Assembly (NCBI RefSeq): GCF_003344345.1
Contig: NZ_QPIP01000150.1
Location: forward strand, 1 to 13,484
Reading direction: 5' to 3'
DNA from: Wolbachia endosymbiont of Cylisticus convexus
Lineage (GTDB): Bacteria; Pseudomonadota; Alphaproteobacteria; Rickettsiales; Anaplasmataceae
DNA: 13,484 bases
Shown: piece after piece, positions 1 through 7,223 of the stretch
Layout of the letters: each line of letters begins with the position of its first letter
How positions within the stretch are numbered: position 1 is the stretch's first letter
The notes under the pieces: generated by a model
Told to the model about the DNA's origin: nothing
The model's input: the letters and a program-made list of their open reading frames with translations, nothing else
Databases searched by the model: none
Position numbers and translations under genes: made by a program

Positions 1-71
1 TTCTGATTGTGTAACAGTACACAGATTACAGTTAGTGAATATGTTGAATGGATTGGAAGCATTTTTTGATT

Positions 72-1072
72 TTAAACTACAGTCAACATCCTAGTTCTGT
101 AATTCTTGATATGATTTGGATCAAAAGCACTTTTGGATGTCAGGATACCGAAAATGATATGGAGTAGCTTACGCATTGCAGCTCCCACAATTGCCATATT
201 ATGCTTACCCTTCTTCTTTAGTCTTTGGCAAAAACTCACAATGATAGGATTGTGATTCTTGGCTACTATGGCAGGAAAGAAAAGGGCCTTACGTAATGTT
301 TGTGAACCTGATTTACTTAATCTTGGTTTAGAATGTACAGATGAACCTGATGTTATATTTTTCGGTATAACTCCTGTATATGCTGCCAATTGCCTGGCAT
401 CTCTAAAAGCTTTTATGTCAGGGATTTCAGCTAAAATAGCCATTGCTGATTCCTCTCCTATTCCTGGAATAGTCAATAGAAGCTGAAAATTTTCCAACAA
501 TTCTTTGTGCTGCTTTAATAGTTTGCGTATGGAGTTTTTTATTATTTCTATTTTTTTAACTATATTCGTTGCAACAAGCATTTGCAACTTCTTTAGGCAG
601 TCTCTCTTTTTTTTCTAGGTGGTTATTTACTAATTCTTTTAACGCAACTGAGCAACGATAAAGATGTTTTAATTTTTTCATTTCAGAAGAAGGTGGTGTC
701 CAACGAGTTGGTTCCTGTCTTTGGCAATAATCAGCAATAATTTCTGCATCAGTCTGATCATTCTTTTGTCTTACGAGCTTACTCCTTGTATAAGATTTAA
801 TACAATAAGGATTTACAACACTAACAAAATGTCCAGCATTGTGCAGAAATTCAGCCAAAGCTTCGCTATAACAACCACATGCATGACTTTACTTCTTCCA
901 CATTATGCTTTTGTAGAAAACTCAGCAGACCTTGAAACCCAAGATCATCGTTCTTAAAGCTCCTTTTCCTAGTTTCACGCTTTTCTTTTTTACTTATGAA
1001 TGAAAGAAAAACATCAAAGCGATCTTTTGATACATCAATTCCAAGAAAGTTGTTGATCATATATAACCCCAT
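72..1072 (-). pseudogene. IS110-family transposase, broken by small deletions
   Basis: Read on the minus strand it matches the intact 344-residue transposase at 12396-13430 along its length, but in three pieces (1072-866, 858-556, 587-72). An 8-base deletion near 877 shifts the frame after VKSCM and removes the codons around the conserved Glu (MESTG in the intact copy). An in-frame 9-base loss near 640 turns ALKDELVLVNN into ALKELVNN. A second 8-base deletion near 582 shifts the frame after KEVANA. The C-terminal domain (IPGIGEESAMAILAEIP, SGSSVHSKPRLSKSG) is open and well conserved, and the C-terminus is a few residues shorter. The frameshifts and the lost catalytic acid mean no active enzyme is made. 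Confidence 0.9.
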
Positions 1073-1284
1073 ACGTTACCATTTAAAACGAAAAGTAAGG
1101 CTAACCTTGTGGATACAGAATTAGAGCCATTTAGGTCTTTCTACGATACCGTCCAGCCTATACTTTTGAGGAGGGAACTCTTATCTTTCTTACAGATTTT
1201 ATATCTAAGAGGAGAAACAGAGTTCTTCCCTCCTCCACCTAATGCTTAAGCTTAAAACATTAGATGCTTTTTACAAGATACAAG
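1073..1284 (-). other. IS110 leader region of the left copy, with ankyrin-like 14-codon stub
   Basis: This non-coding stretch is the transposase leader. It aligns with 12184-12395, with scattered substitutions. On the plus strand an ATG at 1242 opens a 14-codon stretch (MLKLKTLDAFYKIQ) that differs by one residue from the N-terminus of the ankyrin protein at 12226, then runs into EE and a stop at 1290-1292 as the IS256 sequence begins. No other gene is seen here. Confidence 0.7.
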
Positions 1285-1827
1285 AGGAGTAGAGGATATT
1301 CTGATAGCTTGTGTTGATGGTCTGAAAAGCTTTCCTACAGCTATAAATAGTGTCTTTCCTAATGCAGAAGTACAGATGTGCATAGTACATCAAATACGCA
1401 ATTCACTGAAGTATGTGGCTAGTAAAGACGCAAAGAGTTTTTTGAGCGATTTAAAGAAGATATATCAAGCAAGGAAATTGCTGAGAATTATCTGTTGGAA
1501 TTGGATGAAAAGTGGGGCACAAAGTACCCTATGGTTATAAAATCTTGGCAAAATAACTGGGAAAACTTATCTGGTTATTTTAAGTATTCTGGGCCAATTA
1601 AAAGGGTGATCTACACCACTAATCCCATAGAGGGACTACATAGGCAAATTAGAAAATTCACCAAAACCAAAGGCTCATTTACCAGCATAAATGCCTTGTA
1701 CAAACAGGTATATTGTGCTATAAAGAAAGCAGAGGAAAAGTGGATGATGCCTATATCTGATTGGGCATTAACTATCTCTCAACTTGATCTTTTCTTTCCT
1801 GATAGATTGAAAATTGAGTTGAACTAA
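1285..1827 (+). pseudogene. IS256-family transposase, C-terminal remnant with frameshift
   Basis: The reading frame entered at 1289 gives VEDILIACVDGLKSFPTAIN and then VQMCIVHQIRNSLKYV, the central block of IS256 (mutator-type) DDE transposases around the second catalytic Asp. After KKIYQA near 1465 the frame is lost. It resumes in another frame around 1475 with SKEIAENYLLELDEKWGTKYP and goes on to YTTNPIEGLHRQIRK, which carries the conserved Glu region, ending at a TAA at 1825-1827. About 180 residues remain of a family length near 400. The whole N-terminal half is missing, replaced by the IS110 leader at 1284. It cannot be functional. Confidence 0.88.
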
Positions 1828-1862
1828 AAATGCGGCTTGACACACTTTTTTGAACATTCCCC
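1828..1862 (+). mobile_element. probable IS256 right-end sequence
   Basis: Directly after the IS256 transposase stop comes GCGGCTTGACACACTTTTTT and then a C-rich tract. Position right after the stop codon fits the terminal inverted repeat of the element. The matching left end is absent because the 5' half is gone, so the exact terminus cannot be set from this window. Confidence 0.4.
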
Positions 1863-1919
1863 CGGTCTACTCTCCCGCTGTAGCAAAGATATGCTGCATT
1901 TCAAGAAACGCAGTAACTT

Positions 1920-2241
1920 CATGACTTAAAATTTGGAAGAGAAGAAAAACTATTTGCTCCTGCTCAATGCTGTAAAAAAACTAGATTGAATCATAGCCAA
2001 CTTGAGCAAGTTGAAGTATGGATAGAAGAAAATCCTAATATTACTATTAAAGAAATGAGAATAAAGATTCAGAAAAAATTTGGTCTGAATGTCAGTAAGT
2101 CTACAGTGCACCGTAATATATGAAATTTTCATATATTACACCAACACAATGTACAAGATAAAAGAAAACAAGAGGAATTCAAAAAAAAATCTCAATGAAG
2201 TTATTGGCAAGTATCTTGGAAAAGAGCTGTTTTTCTTTGCT
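1920..2241 (+). pseudogene. IS630-family transposase, N-terminal remnant
   Basis: Reading from about 1935 gives FAPAQCCKKTRLNHSQLEQ, then VEVWIEENPNITIKEMRIKI and KFGLNVSKSTVHRN, ending at a TGA at 2118-2120. This is the helix-turn-helix region typical of IS630/Tc1-type transposases. Shifting frame recovers KFSYITP, then QDKRKQEEFKKK, then NLNEVIGKYLGKELFFF at about 2186-2241, where the DDE domain normally begins. The rest of the catalytic domain is absent. There are at least two frameshifts plus a 3' truncation. The family call rests on the order of recognisable blocks and is fairly secure; function is excluded. Confidence 0.7.
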
Positions 2242-2463
2242 TATACTACTTTCTTTTCCTGCTATCACCTCTTTAACTTTTTTGAAACATATGCGTTGTT
2301 TCTGACCTTTTTTAACATTTCTTTCACCAGATTTACAACTTTTTTGTCTAGTAGTTTTGACCTTAATGCCACTTTATACTTCCATATTCAACTATTTTTA
2401 CTATAACCCCCTCATATATACTATCTATTTGTTGGTTATGTAACAGGAGTTGGTATTAGAAAT
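2242..2463 (-). other. gene-free stretch, possibly a decayed minus-strand coding remnant
   Basis: No intact gene is seen. On the minus strand two short open stretches lie end to end in different frames. One reads IDSIYEGVIVKIVEYGSIKW near 2420-2355, the next KLLDKKVVNLVKEMLKKVRN and then NAYVSKKLKR down to about 2260. The amino-acid character looks protein-like, but I recognise no family, and AT-rich sequence can give such stretches by chance. Confidence 0.25.
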
Positions 2464-3018
2464 CTAATGTTTATTGTCGAGTGTGATTTTAGGCATTTCT
2501 GCTAAAGCGCAACTTTTAAATCGCCAAAATTTCTCCTTGCCTTTACTAATTCCGATTCTTGGAGTGCACACATAATCTGGTTTGAGGTGAGATTCATGAA
2601 CACAAAATTCGTGGCTTATAGTAAGGTCTTGTTTATTATGTTCTTTTGTAATGTTTAATCTTTTGCACAGTATGCCTGGCCCGCCTAAGTTTGCTTCAAG
2701 CGGTTCAATGATCTTTAATCCTCGTATTAACACTGCTGCTGGGAATCCTTCTGCTTCTGTTACAATATTTAGACAATAATACATTCCATATATAAAATAT
2801 ACGTACGAAAACCCCGGAGTACCAAACATTACTGAGGTTCGATTAGTATAGCCTCTTGCTGCGTGACAAGCTGGATCATTCATTCCTATATACGCTTCAA
2901 CTTCAGTTATTATTCCGCTAAAATTAAAGAATTTTAGCGTTTTTCCTAGCAGCTCCCCAGCTACGGTTAAAGTTGGCCGGTCGTAGAAATTTCTCGGTAG
3001 TATCATGTTGTTCATCAT
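2464..3018 (-). CDS. mpg: 3-methyladenine DNA glycosylase (AAG/MPG family)
   Basis: Base-excision repair enzyme that flips out and removes alkylated or deaminated purines (3-methyladenine, hypoxanthine). At 184 residues it is near the usual bacterial length (about 190-200). Visible family marks: ITEVEAY with the catalytic Glu at residue 41 (human AAG E125), DPACHAARG with the conserved His at 52, TPGFSYVYFIYGMYYCLN at 67-84 forming the intercalating and pocket region, LGGPGILCKRLNI at 111-123, and PRIGIS near 153-158. The first of two adjacent ATGs is at 3016-3018; Met5 (MILPRNFYDRP) is another possible start, since no clear Shine-Dalgarno sequence is seen. The start lies just 3' of a 14-bp-stem hairpin. 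The gene looks intact and stands alone. Confidence 0.93.
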   Translation of the reverse strand: MMNNMILPRNFYDRPTLTVAGELLGKTLKFFNFSGIITEVEAYIGMNDPACHAARGYTNRTSVMFGTPGFSYVYFIYGMYYCLNIVTEAEGFPAAVLIRGLKIIEPLEANLGGPGILCKRLNITKEHNKQDLTISHEFCVHESHLKPDYVCTPRIGISKGKEKFWRFKSCALAEMPKITLDNKH

Positions 3019-3021
3019 AGA

Positions 3022-3057
3022 AGTATAAGTTGCTTACATTTGCAAGCAACTTATACT
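3022..3057 (-). promoter_or_regulatory. perfect 14-bp inverted repeat just upstream of mpg
   Basis: AGTATAAGTTGCTT (3022-3035) and AAGCAACTTATACT (3044-3057) are exact reverse complements separated by 8 bases. In the mpg transcript the hairpin would end only 3 bases before the first ATG, over the ribosome-binding region. On the plus strand it is followed by ATTTTTGCTTTTT, so it could also be the remnant of a terminator. No plus-strand gene lies upstream to need one. Role unproven. Confidence 0.6.
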
Positions 3058-3083
3058 ATTTTTGCTTTTTCTTATTTATTTAG

Positions 3084-4061
3084 TCAAAAATACATCTCTG
3101 AGAAGTAGAAGTTGGTGTTGTTGTCCATCTTCCATACCTGTTGTAAAACTTTGACTGATTCAGAGCTTCTTTGTTGCAGCTGCGATGCTAACGCTTCATA
3201 TAAAGATTTTGGCTCACGTTTCTTACCTATTTTGACTTCTTTATTTGCACGCAACTGCTCCGCAGTAACACCGTTGCCTTCAAGGAGAGTTACCCGTTCT
3301 TACCGTCAATGTTAACTTTAATTTTGCATTCTTTCCCATCAACATACCACTTTAAAGTCATTTCATATAACCCACTAATTATTTCATAAACTCTTTCCTC
3401 ATCATCATTAATATAGCAACATGCCCCTCTCTTTTTTTCTTGATTAGGATGACAAAATGTAATTGTTCTTACATCATACTTTTCACATATACTACCGCTT
3501 AGAAGTTTAGCTATATCTACTCCTTCTTTATTGGCCTGTAGCACAACTCTCACGGTAGGGTAAACAATATTATCTTCCCTTTTGCCTTCTTTTATCATTA
3601 TGGATCATATGGTATGATTTTTCATACCTTCAGATATCTCTGCCTTAATTTGGTCAGCAATTTTGCCTACAATCTCTTTACCATGATAGTGAGATTCTCC
3701 TTTCTTCGGAGAAAAAGGTTCTTTGTTTGTAGTATTAGTGGAAGGATCATTCTGTAACTTAAAGAATTCATCCCATTCTTCATTTGATATATCCACGCTC
3801 GTTCTTGCCTGATGCTGATTTAGACGCACTCTGAGTACTAGACGATCCTTCTGTTAAAGTTGTAACAGAGCTATTGCTTTTACCCTTTAGAAGAACAAGA
3901 TACTCTTCTTGCTTTTTTTCCTTACTCAACTTTGAAACTGCATCACCAAAAGAAGGTTCTTTTACTGTATGCATATGAGGACTTTTTACTCTATTCTCAC
4001 TATAGGGTACTAAAATAGTTCCCAAAAGCTTTTTAAATAAGCTAAATCTAATATACACCAC
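3084..4061 (-). pseudogene. hypothetical protein gene, broken by two frameshifts and a stop
   Basis: Four minus-strand open pieces lie head to tail. 4061-3780 starts MVYIRFSLFKKLLGTILVPY and is Ser/Lys-rich with a low-complexity SSSTQSASKSASG tract. 3829-3605 gives TSVDISNEEWDEFFKLQND and then KGESHYHGKEIVGKIADQIK. 3598-3290 gives DNIVYPTVRVVLQANKEGVD with a Cys pair (RGACCYIND). 3316-3084 gives VTLLEGNGVTAEQLRANKEV, ending SEMYF and a stop at 3084-3086. Pieces 1-2 and 3-4 are joined by frameshifts; pieces 2 and 3 are in the same frame across a TGA at 3605-3607. Rejoined, they would make a soluble, charged protein of about 320 residues. I recognise no domain. Pieces 2 and 3 could instead be two genes 6 bases apart. 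Confidence 0.55.
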
Positions 4062-4158
4062 CTCTTACCATTAACTAAATATCAGTATGCAGACTTTGTC
4101 ATAATTAATCAATAACTAATTTACCCTAAATTAAAATGAGCTGCTAAAAAGGTATAAA

Positions 4159-4187
4159 TTGAGATTAGGTAAAGCTTTTGGTATAAT
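4159..4187 (+). promoter_or_regulatory. sigma70-type promoter for mraY-rnhB
   Basis: TTGAGA (4159-4164, five of six consensus bases) and TATAAT (4182-4187, perfect) are separated by 17 bases. Transcription would start near 4194, only about 5 bases before the TTG at 4199 or about 17 before the GTG at 4211. Confidence 0.65.
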
Positions 4188-4198
4188 ATCTAGTCAAT

Positions 4199-5191
4199 TT
4201 GGATAGGCAGGTGATCTTAGCTACAAAGACGTTTTTTACCTCATTTATTTTTGGGCTCATTCTTTTTCCTTGTTTTATAAAACTTCTAAAAAAGATAAGT
4301 AAAGATGGGCAACCAATCAGATCATGTGGACCAGAAAGCCATTTAATAACAAAAAAGAATATACCACCTATGGGTGGAATAATAATACTCACTTCTGCTT
4401 TATTACCAATCCTGCTTTGGAATCAATTAACACCAGAAGTTTTATTACTGATATTTATAACTCTATTTTTTGCTCTACTTGGATTTATTGATGACTATTT
4501 AAAATTGAAGACGAATCACCACAGAGGTTTAAGTGCAAAAACCAAAATACTCATTCAGTTTGTCGTCGTTCTGGTTGTTATGTCTATACTTAAACTACAA
4601 TCTGCTGAAGATTTTACAAAAACTTCCCTATTTAAAGAAGTAATAATCGACTTTGGCTATCTATATGTTCCGTTTGCTGCATTTGTAATTGTCGGCTCTT
4701 CTAATGCCGTAAATCTCACAGATGGCCTAGATGGCCTTGCTGCAACTCAAGCCATCACTTCCTTTGCTTTTTTGGGGCTAATTGCATACATAACTCAAGC
4801 AGATGTAAATATTACTTTATTCTGCATCGCATTTATAGGAGCCATTTTAAGTTTCTTGTGGTTTAACACACATCCAGCAAAAATATTTATGGGTGATGTT
4901 GGAAGCCTATCAATCGGTGCAGCTTTAGGGTTAACTAGTGTCCTAATTAAAAAAGAAATGCTTTTTGCTATTATTGGAATAATCTTTGTAATAGAGACTC
5001 TCTCTGTGATTATTCAGATATCATATTTTAAATATACAAAGTTTAAATATGGAGAAGGAAAAAGAGTTTTCCTTATGACACCAATACATCATCACTTTGA
5101 AAAGAAAGGGTGGTCAGAAAATACAATAATTATAAAATTTTGGATAATTTCTATTGTTTGTTCGATTTTTGCTTTAGCTTTCTTATTATAG
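4199..5191 (+). CDS. mraY: phospho-N-acetylmuramoyl-pentapeptide transferase
   Basis: Integral membrane enzyme that moves phospho-MurNAc-pentapeptide from UDP to undecaprenyl phosphate, making lipid I on the inner face of the cytoplasmic membrane. Family marks are complete: GPESH (44-48), PPMGG (56-60), the catalytic DDY at 98-100, NAVNLTDGLDGLA (169-181), WFNTHPAKIFMGDVGS (221-236) with the third Asp, and MTPIHHHFEKKGW (293-305). About ten hydrophobic segments are visible. At 330 residues it is shorter than the 360 of E. coli, mainly at the N-terminus. The TTG at 4199 gives the longest frame. GTG at 4211 (VILATKTFF) has AGGCAG just before it and a longer leader from the promoter, so it is a good alternative. 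rnhB follows 5 bases after the stop. Confidence 0.95.
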   Translation: MDRQVILATKTFFTSFIFGLILFPCFIKLLKKISKDGQPIRSCGPESHLITKKNIPPMGGIIILTSALLPILLWNQLTPEVLLLIFITLFFALLGFIDDYLKLKTNHHRGLSAKTKILIQFVVVLVVMSILKLQSAEDFTKTSLFKEVIIDFGYLYVPFAAFVIVGSSNAVNLTDGLDGLAATQAITSFAFLGLIAYITQADVNITLFCIAFIGAILSFLWFNTHPAKIFMGDVGSLSIGAALGLTSVLIKKEMLFAIIGIIFVIETLSVIIQISYFKYTKFKYGEGKRVFLMTPIHHHFEKKGWSENTIIIKFWIISIVCSIFALAFLL

Positions 5192-5196
5192 GAATT

Positions 5197-5793
5197 ATGA
5201 AATATCCAGATTTTACATTAGAAAATACATTATCAGGCATTATAGCAGGAGTAGATGAAGTTGGAAGAGGTCCGCTTGCTGGTCCAGTGGTATCTGCAGC
5301 TGTAGTGTTTATTGATAGAAATACAATTATTGATGGAATCAACGACTCGAAAAAATTGACTCCTAAGTGTAGGCAAGTCCTATATGAAAAAATAACATCT
5401 GTTGCAAAATTTGGTATAGGAATGGCAAGCGTAGAAGAAATAAACTCATACAATATCTTGCAAGCAACAAAGCTTTCAATGAAACGTGCACTGGTGAATT
5501 TGGATCTAGAATTAGATTATGTGCTAGTTGATGGTAATCAACCACCTGAAGTGAAATGGCAAGTAAAATCTATAGTGAATGGTGATAGTTTGAGTATATC
5601 AATTGCCGCTGCTTCAATCATTGCAAAAGTTACAAGAGATCGGCTTATGGAAGAGTTACACAATAAATATCCCAAATATAACTGGTATAAAAATAAAGGA
5701 TATGGAACAAAAGAGCACCTTAATGCTATTAGTCTTTATGGAATTACGAAACACCATAGAAAAAATTTTACACCCATATCTCGGGCATTTTAA
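5197..5793 (+). CDS. rnhB: ribonuclease HII
   Basis: Cuts the RNA strand of RNA-DNA hybrids and nicks at single ribonucleotides embedded in DNA; cytoplasmic. The 198-residue protein has the active-site acids in their expected settings: AGVDEVGRGPLAGPVV with Asp20 and Glu21, VDGN with Asp112, and ASIIAKVTRDR with Asp148. The usual NDSKKLTP block is at 49-56 and YPKYNWYKNKGYGTKEH at 158-174. The frame is open further upstream to 5110, but that part overlaps mraY and reads like a membrane segment. The ATG at 5197 has AGGA at 5190-5193, overlapping the mraY stop, which suggests translational coupling. The TAA (5791-5793) abuts the stop of the convergent virB9. Confidence 0.95.
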   Translation: MKYPDFTLENTLSGIIAGVDEVGRGPLAGPVVSAAVVFIDRNTIIDGINDSKKLTPKCRQVLYEKITSVAKFGIGMASVEEINSYNILQATKLSMKRALVNLDLELDYVLVDGNQPPEVKWQVKSIVNGDSLSISIAAASIIAKVTRDRLMEELHNKYPKYNWYKNKGYGTKEHLNAISLYGITKHHRKNFTPISRAF

Positions 5794-6579
5794 TCATTTA
5801 CCTTTTTTGAAAGGCATGCTTTCATTAAATAGGCAAACTGTACTTGATCCATTCCTTAAGGTAAATACTGAACTTACTCTTTCGATTATCAGATAGTCAT
5901 CAACTGTACGGAAATTGATCAAAGACTCATACCCTGCAGAATCAACCATAAAAACTGCCGGGAGATCAGAGTTTATTTTATTAAATTGTAGATATGTAAA
6001 TTTTCCGTCATCAAAAACCTTGATTGGTATTGTTGACTGACTGCCTTTAACATGCGAGATTGAATAGTTAAAATTTAAGCCCTTCTTTATAACTTCAATA
6101 TCATTTATATCAGGAATAATGGTATGACTAGCTTGCTCTAGAATATTACCGTTACTCGTTGAATAAATTTCATCACTGTTGAATAGTGGATAAAGAAACC
6201 TTACTTCATATGCTAATTTTGGATCATCTAATCCAGTTGCTTCCTCAGCATGAAACTCAAAGTAATAAACTCTTTTATTGGTAATTATAGTTGCATTAGT
6301 ATCGGCAATATCGTCTATAGGCTTAATAAATAATCTATTACCTTGAGGAACGAGTTGCCAACCAGTTGCATCACCCATTGAAAGATTTTGTATTACTTCC
6401 CCTGGTTCAAACAATATACTGGATTGATAACCATAAAAACCCGTATACTTATGTACAGCTTGTGGATTATAATTCATTACCTTTATGTGATTATCACCGG
6501 CTATTGGGCGTGGCTCCTGTTTTGCAAGTGCATCACCACCACAAAAGAACAACAGTACGGCAAACAGTAAACCAATCAT
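5794..6579 (-). CDS. virB9: type IV secretion protein VirB9 (TrbG/CagX family), solitary copy
   Basis: Periplasmic/outer-membrane core component of a VirB/D4-type secretion channel, working with VirB7 and VirB10. The 261-residue protein begins with a hydrophobic signal peptide (MIGLLFAVLLFFCGGDALA), with cleavage likely after residue 19. The N-terminal domain carries the VirB9-type block from about 37 to 131, with YYFEFHAEE (105-113) and YEVRFLYP (124-131). The C-terminal beta domain shows IPIKVFDDGKFTYLQF (184-199), DLPAVFMVDSAGYESLINFR (205-224) and a VCLFNE ending typical of the family. No virB8, virB10, virB11 or virD4 lies beside it, so this is probably the extra VirB9 paralogue known in Rickettsiales, separate from the main virB8-virD4 cluster. 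That assignment comes from context only. Confidence 0.85.
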   Translation of the reverse strand: MIGLLFAVLLFFCGGDALAKQEPRPIAGDNHIKVMNYNPQAVHKYTGFYGYQSSILFEPGEVIQNLSMGDATGWQLVPQGNRLFIKPIDDIADTNATIITNKRVYYFEFHAEEATGLDDPKLAYEVRFLYPLFNSDEIYSTSNGNILEQASHTIIPDINDIEVIKKGLNFNYSISHVKGSQSTIPIKVFDDGKFTYLQFNKINSDLPAVFMVDSAGYESLINFRTVDDYLIIERVSSVFTLRNGSSTVCLFNESMPFKKGK

Positions 6580-6602
6580 AATATCAAAATAAATTAATCT
6601 TC

Positions 6603-6631
6603 ATTTTACCATTGATAGACATGCACTGCAA
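6603..6631 (-). promoter_or_regulatory. possible promoter of virB9
   Basis: On the minus strand TTGCAG (6631-6626) and TAAAAT (6608-6603, five of six) are 17 bases apart, placing a start near 6596, about 17 bases before the virB9 ATG. The -35 match is weak. Nothing gene-like is seen in the rest of 6580-6765. Confidence 0.35.
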
Positions 6632-6765
6632 CCGTTAAGCTATACTATAAACCCCAATTATAGGTTAGTAAGGGGTAAAAAAGCAAGAAATCAGGCAGAC
6701 GCTTTGAATGCTTTAGAACTACAGTAGGCTTCAACTGAACGGATAAACTTGGAATTCTGCCATTT

Positions 6766-7221
6766 TCACTTCGTAAACATACCAATAATTTTATCCATTA
6801 TTCCGCCCATATTTGCTTCAGCTTGAGTGTGCACTATCCTACCACCGTGTGAAATTAATTTGGGATCTGCGCCAGGTGATATATTAACAAACTTACTGCC
6901 AACAACTCCACTGCTAGTGATTAGAGCTGAGCTATCAACTGGCAATTTTATATCTCTGCTTATGCACATATCGATTCGCGCTATGTAGGTAGCTTTGTCA
7001 AGTGATACACCAGTTATGCTTCCAACACCTACGCCGGAAATTTTAACGCTATCGCCGACTCCTACACCGTTAGCATCAGTAAAAAGGCCATGTATTTTAT
7101 AGCAATCCTTATAATTTTTCTTTATGTAAGATAGCTTGTCAATGGCAAAGAAGATAAGAAAAATAGTGAAAATTAATACAAATGACCCAGCAGTTATTTC
7201 AAGTATATTTGACCTTTGCAT
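6766..7221 (-). CDS. mlaD: MlaD-type MCE-domain protein, phospholipid transport
   Basis: Substrate-binding part of the Mla ABC system that moves phospholipids between outer and inner membranes: a single N-terminal membrane anchor and a periplasmic MCE domain. The 151-residue protein has the anchor at about 9-30 (ITAGSFVLIFTIFLIFFAI) followed by the MCE domain at about 41-118, with the classic GLFTDANGVGVGDSVKISGV (45-64), VGSITGV (66-72) and the SSGVVGSKFVNISPG strand-turn block (103-117). The length fits bacterial MlaD. It starts 2 bases after the NDUFA12-like gene, so the two are cotranscribed. The MlaE, MlaF and MlaC partners are not in the window. The start ATG at 7219-7221 has GAAG immediately upstream. 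Confidence 0.9.
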   Translation of the reverse strand: MQRSNILEITAGSFVLIFTIFLIFFAIDKLSYIKKNYKDCYKIHGLFTDANGVGVGDSVKISGVGVGSITGVSLDKATYIARIDMCISRDIKLPVDSSALITSSGVVGSKFVNISPGADPKLISHGGRIVHTQAEANMGGIMDKIIGMFTK

Positions 7222-7223
7222 CT

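Larger units (their letters stand above)
68..1284 (-). mobile_element. IS110-family element, inactive left copy
   Basis: This copy is the reverse complement of the element at 12184-13440. Similarity covers the transposase gene and about 212 bases upstream of it (1073-1284), and stops near 1284, where the IS256 remnant begins, and near 68, just past the transposase stop. The limits come from comparing the two copies by eye and may be off by several bases. The upstream part keeps the leader hairpins partly and the 14-codon open stretch (1242-1283) that also begins the ankyrin gene at the right end. The transposase inside is broken, so the copy could only be mobilised in trans. Confidence 0.75.

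Noticed and set aside
2..91. Open plus-strand stretch at the left edge ending at a stop near 89-91
   Set aside because: It runs off the window, most of it lies in or near the IS110 end, and it shows no recognisable family. The opposite strand is also open there.
259..957. Plus-strand open frames inside the left IS110 copy
   Set aside because: They lie opposite the transposase frames and their translations resemble no protein; the minus strand matches the intact transposase.
2089..2406. Plus-strand open frame of 105 codons
   Set aside because: It starts in the wrong frame of the IS630 remnant, picks up NLNEVIGKYLGKELFFF by chance of frame, then runs into a Phe-rich stretch antisense to AT-rich sequence.
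3112..3315. Plus-strand open frame of 67 codons
   Set aside because: The minus strand here continues the broken hypothetical gene (VTLLEGNGVTAEQLRANKEV and on), which has better coding character.
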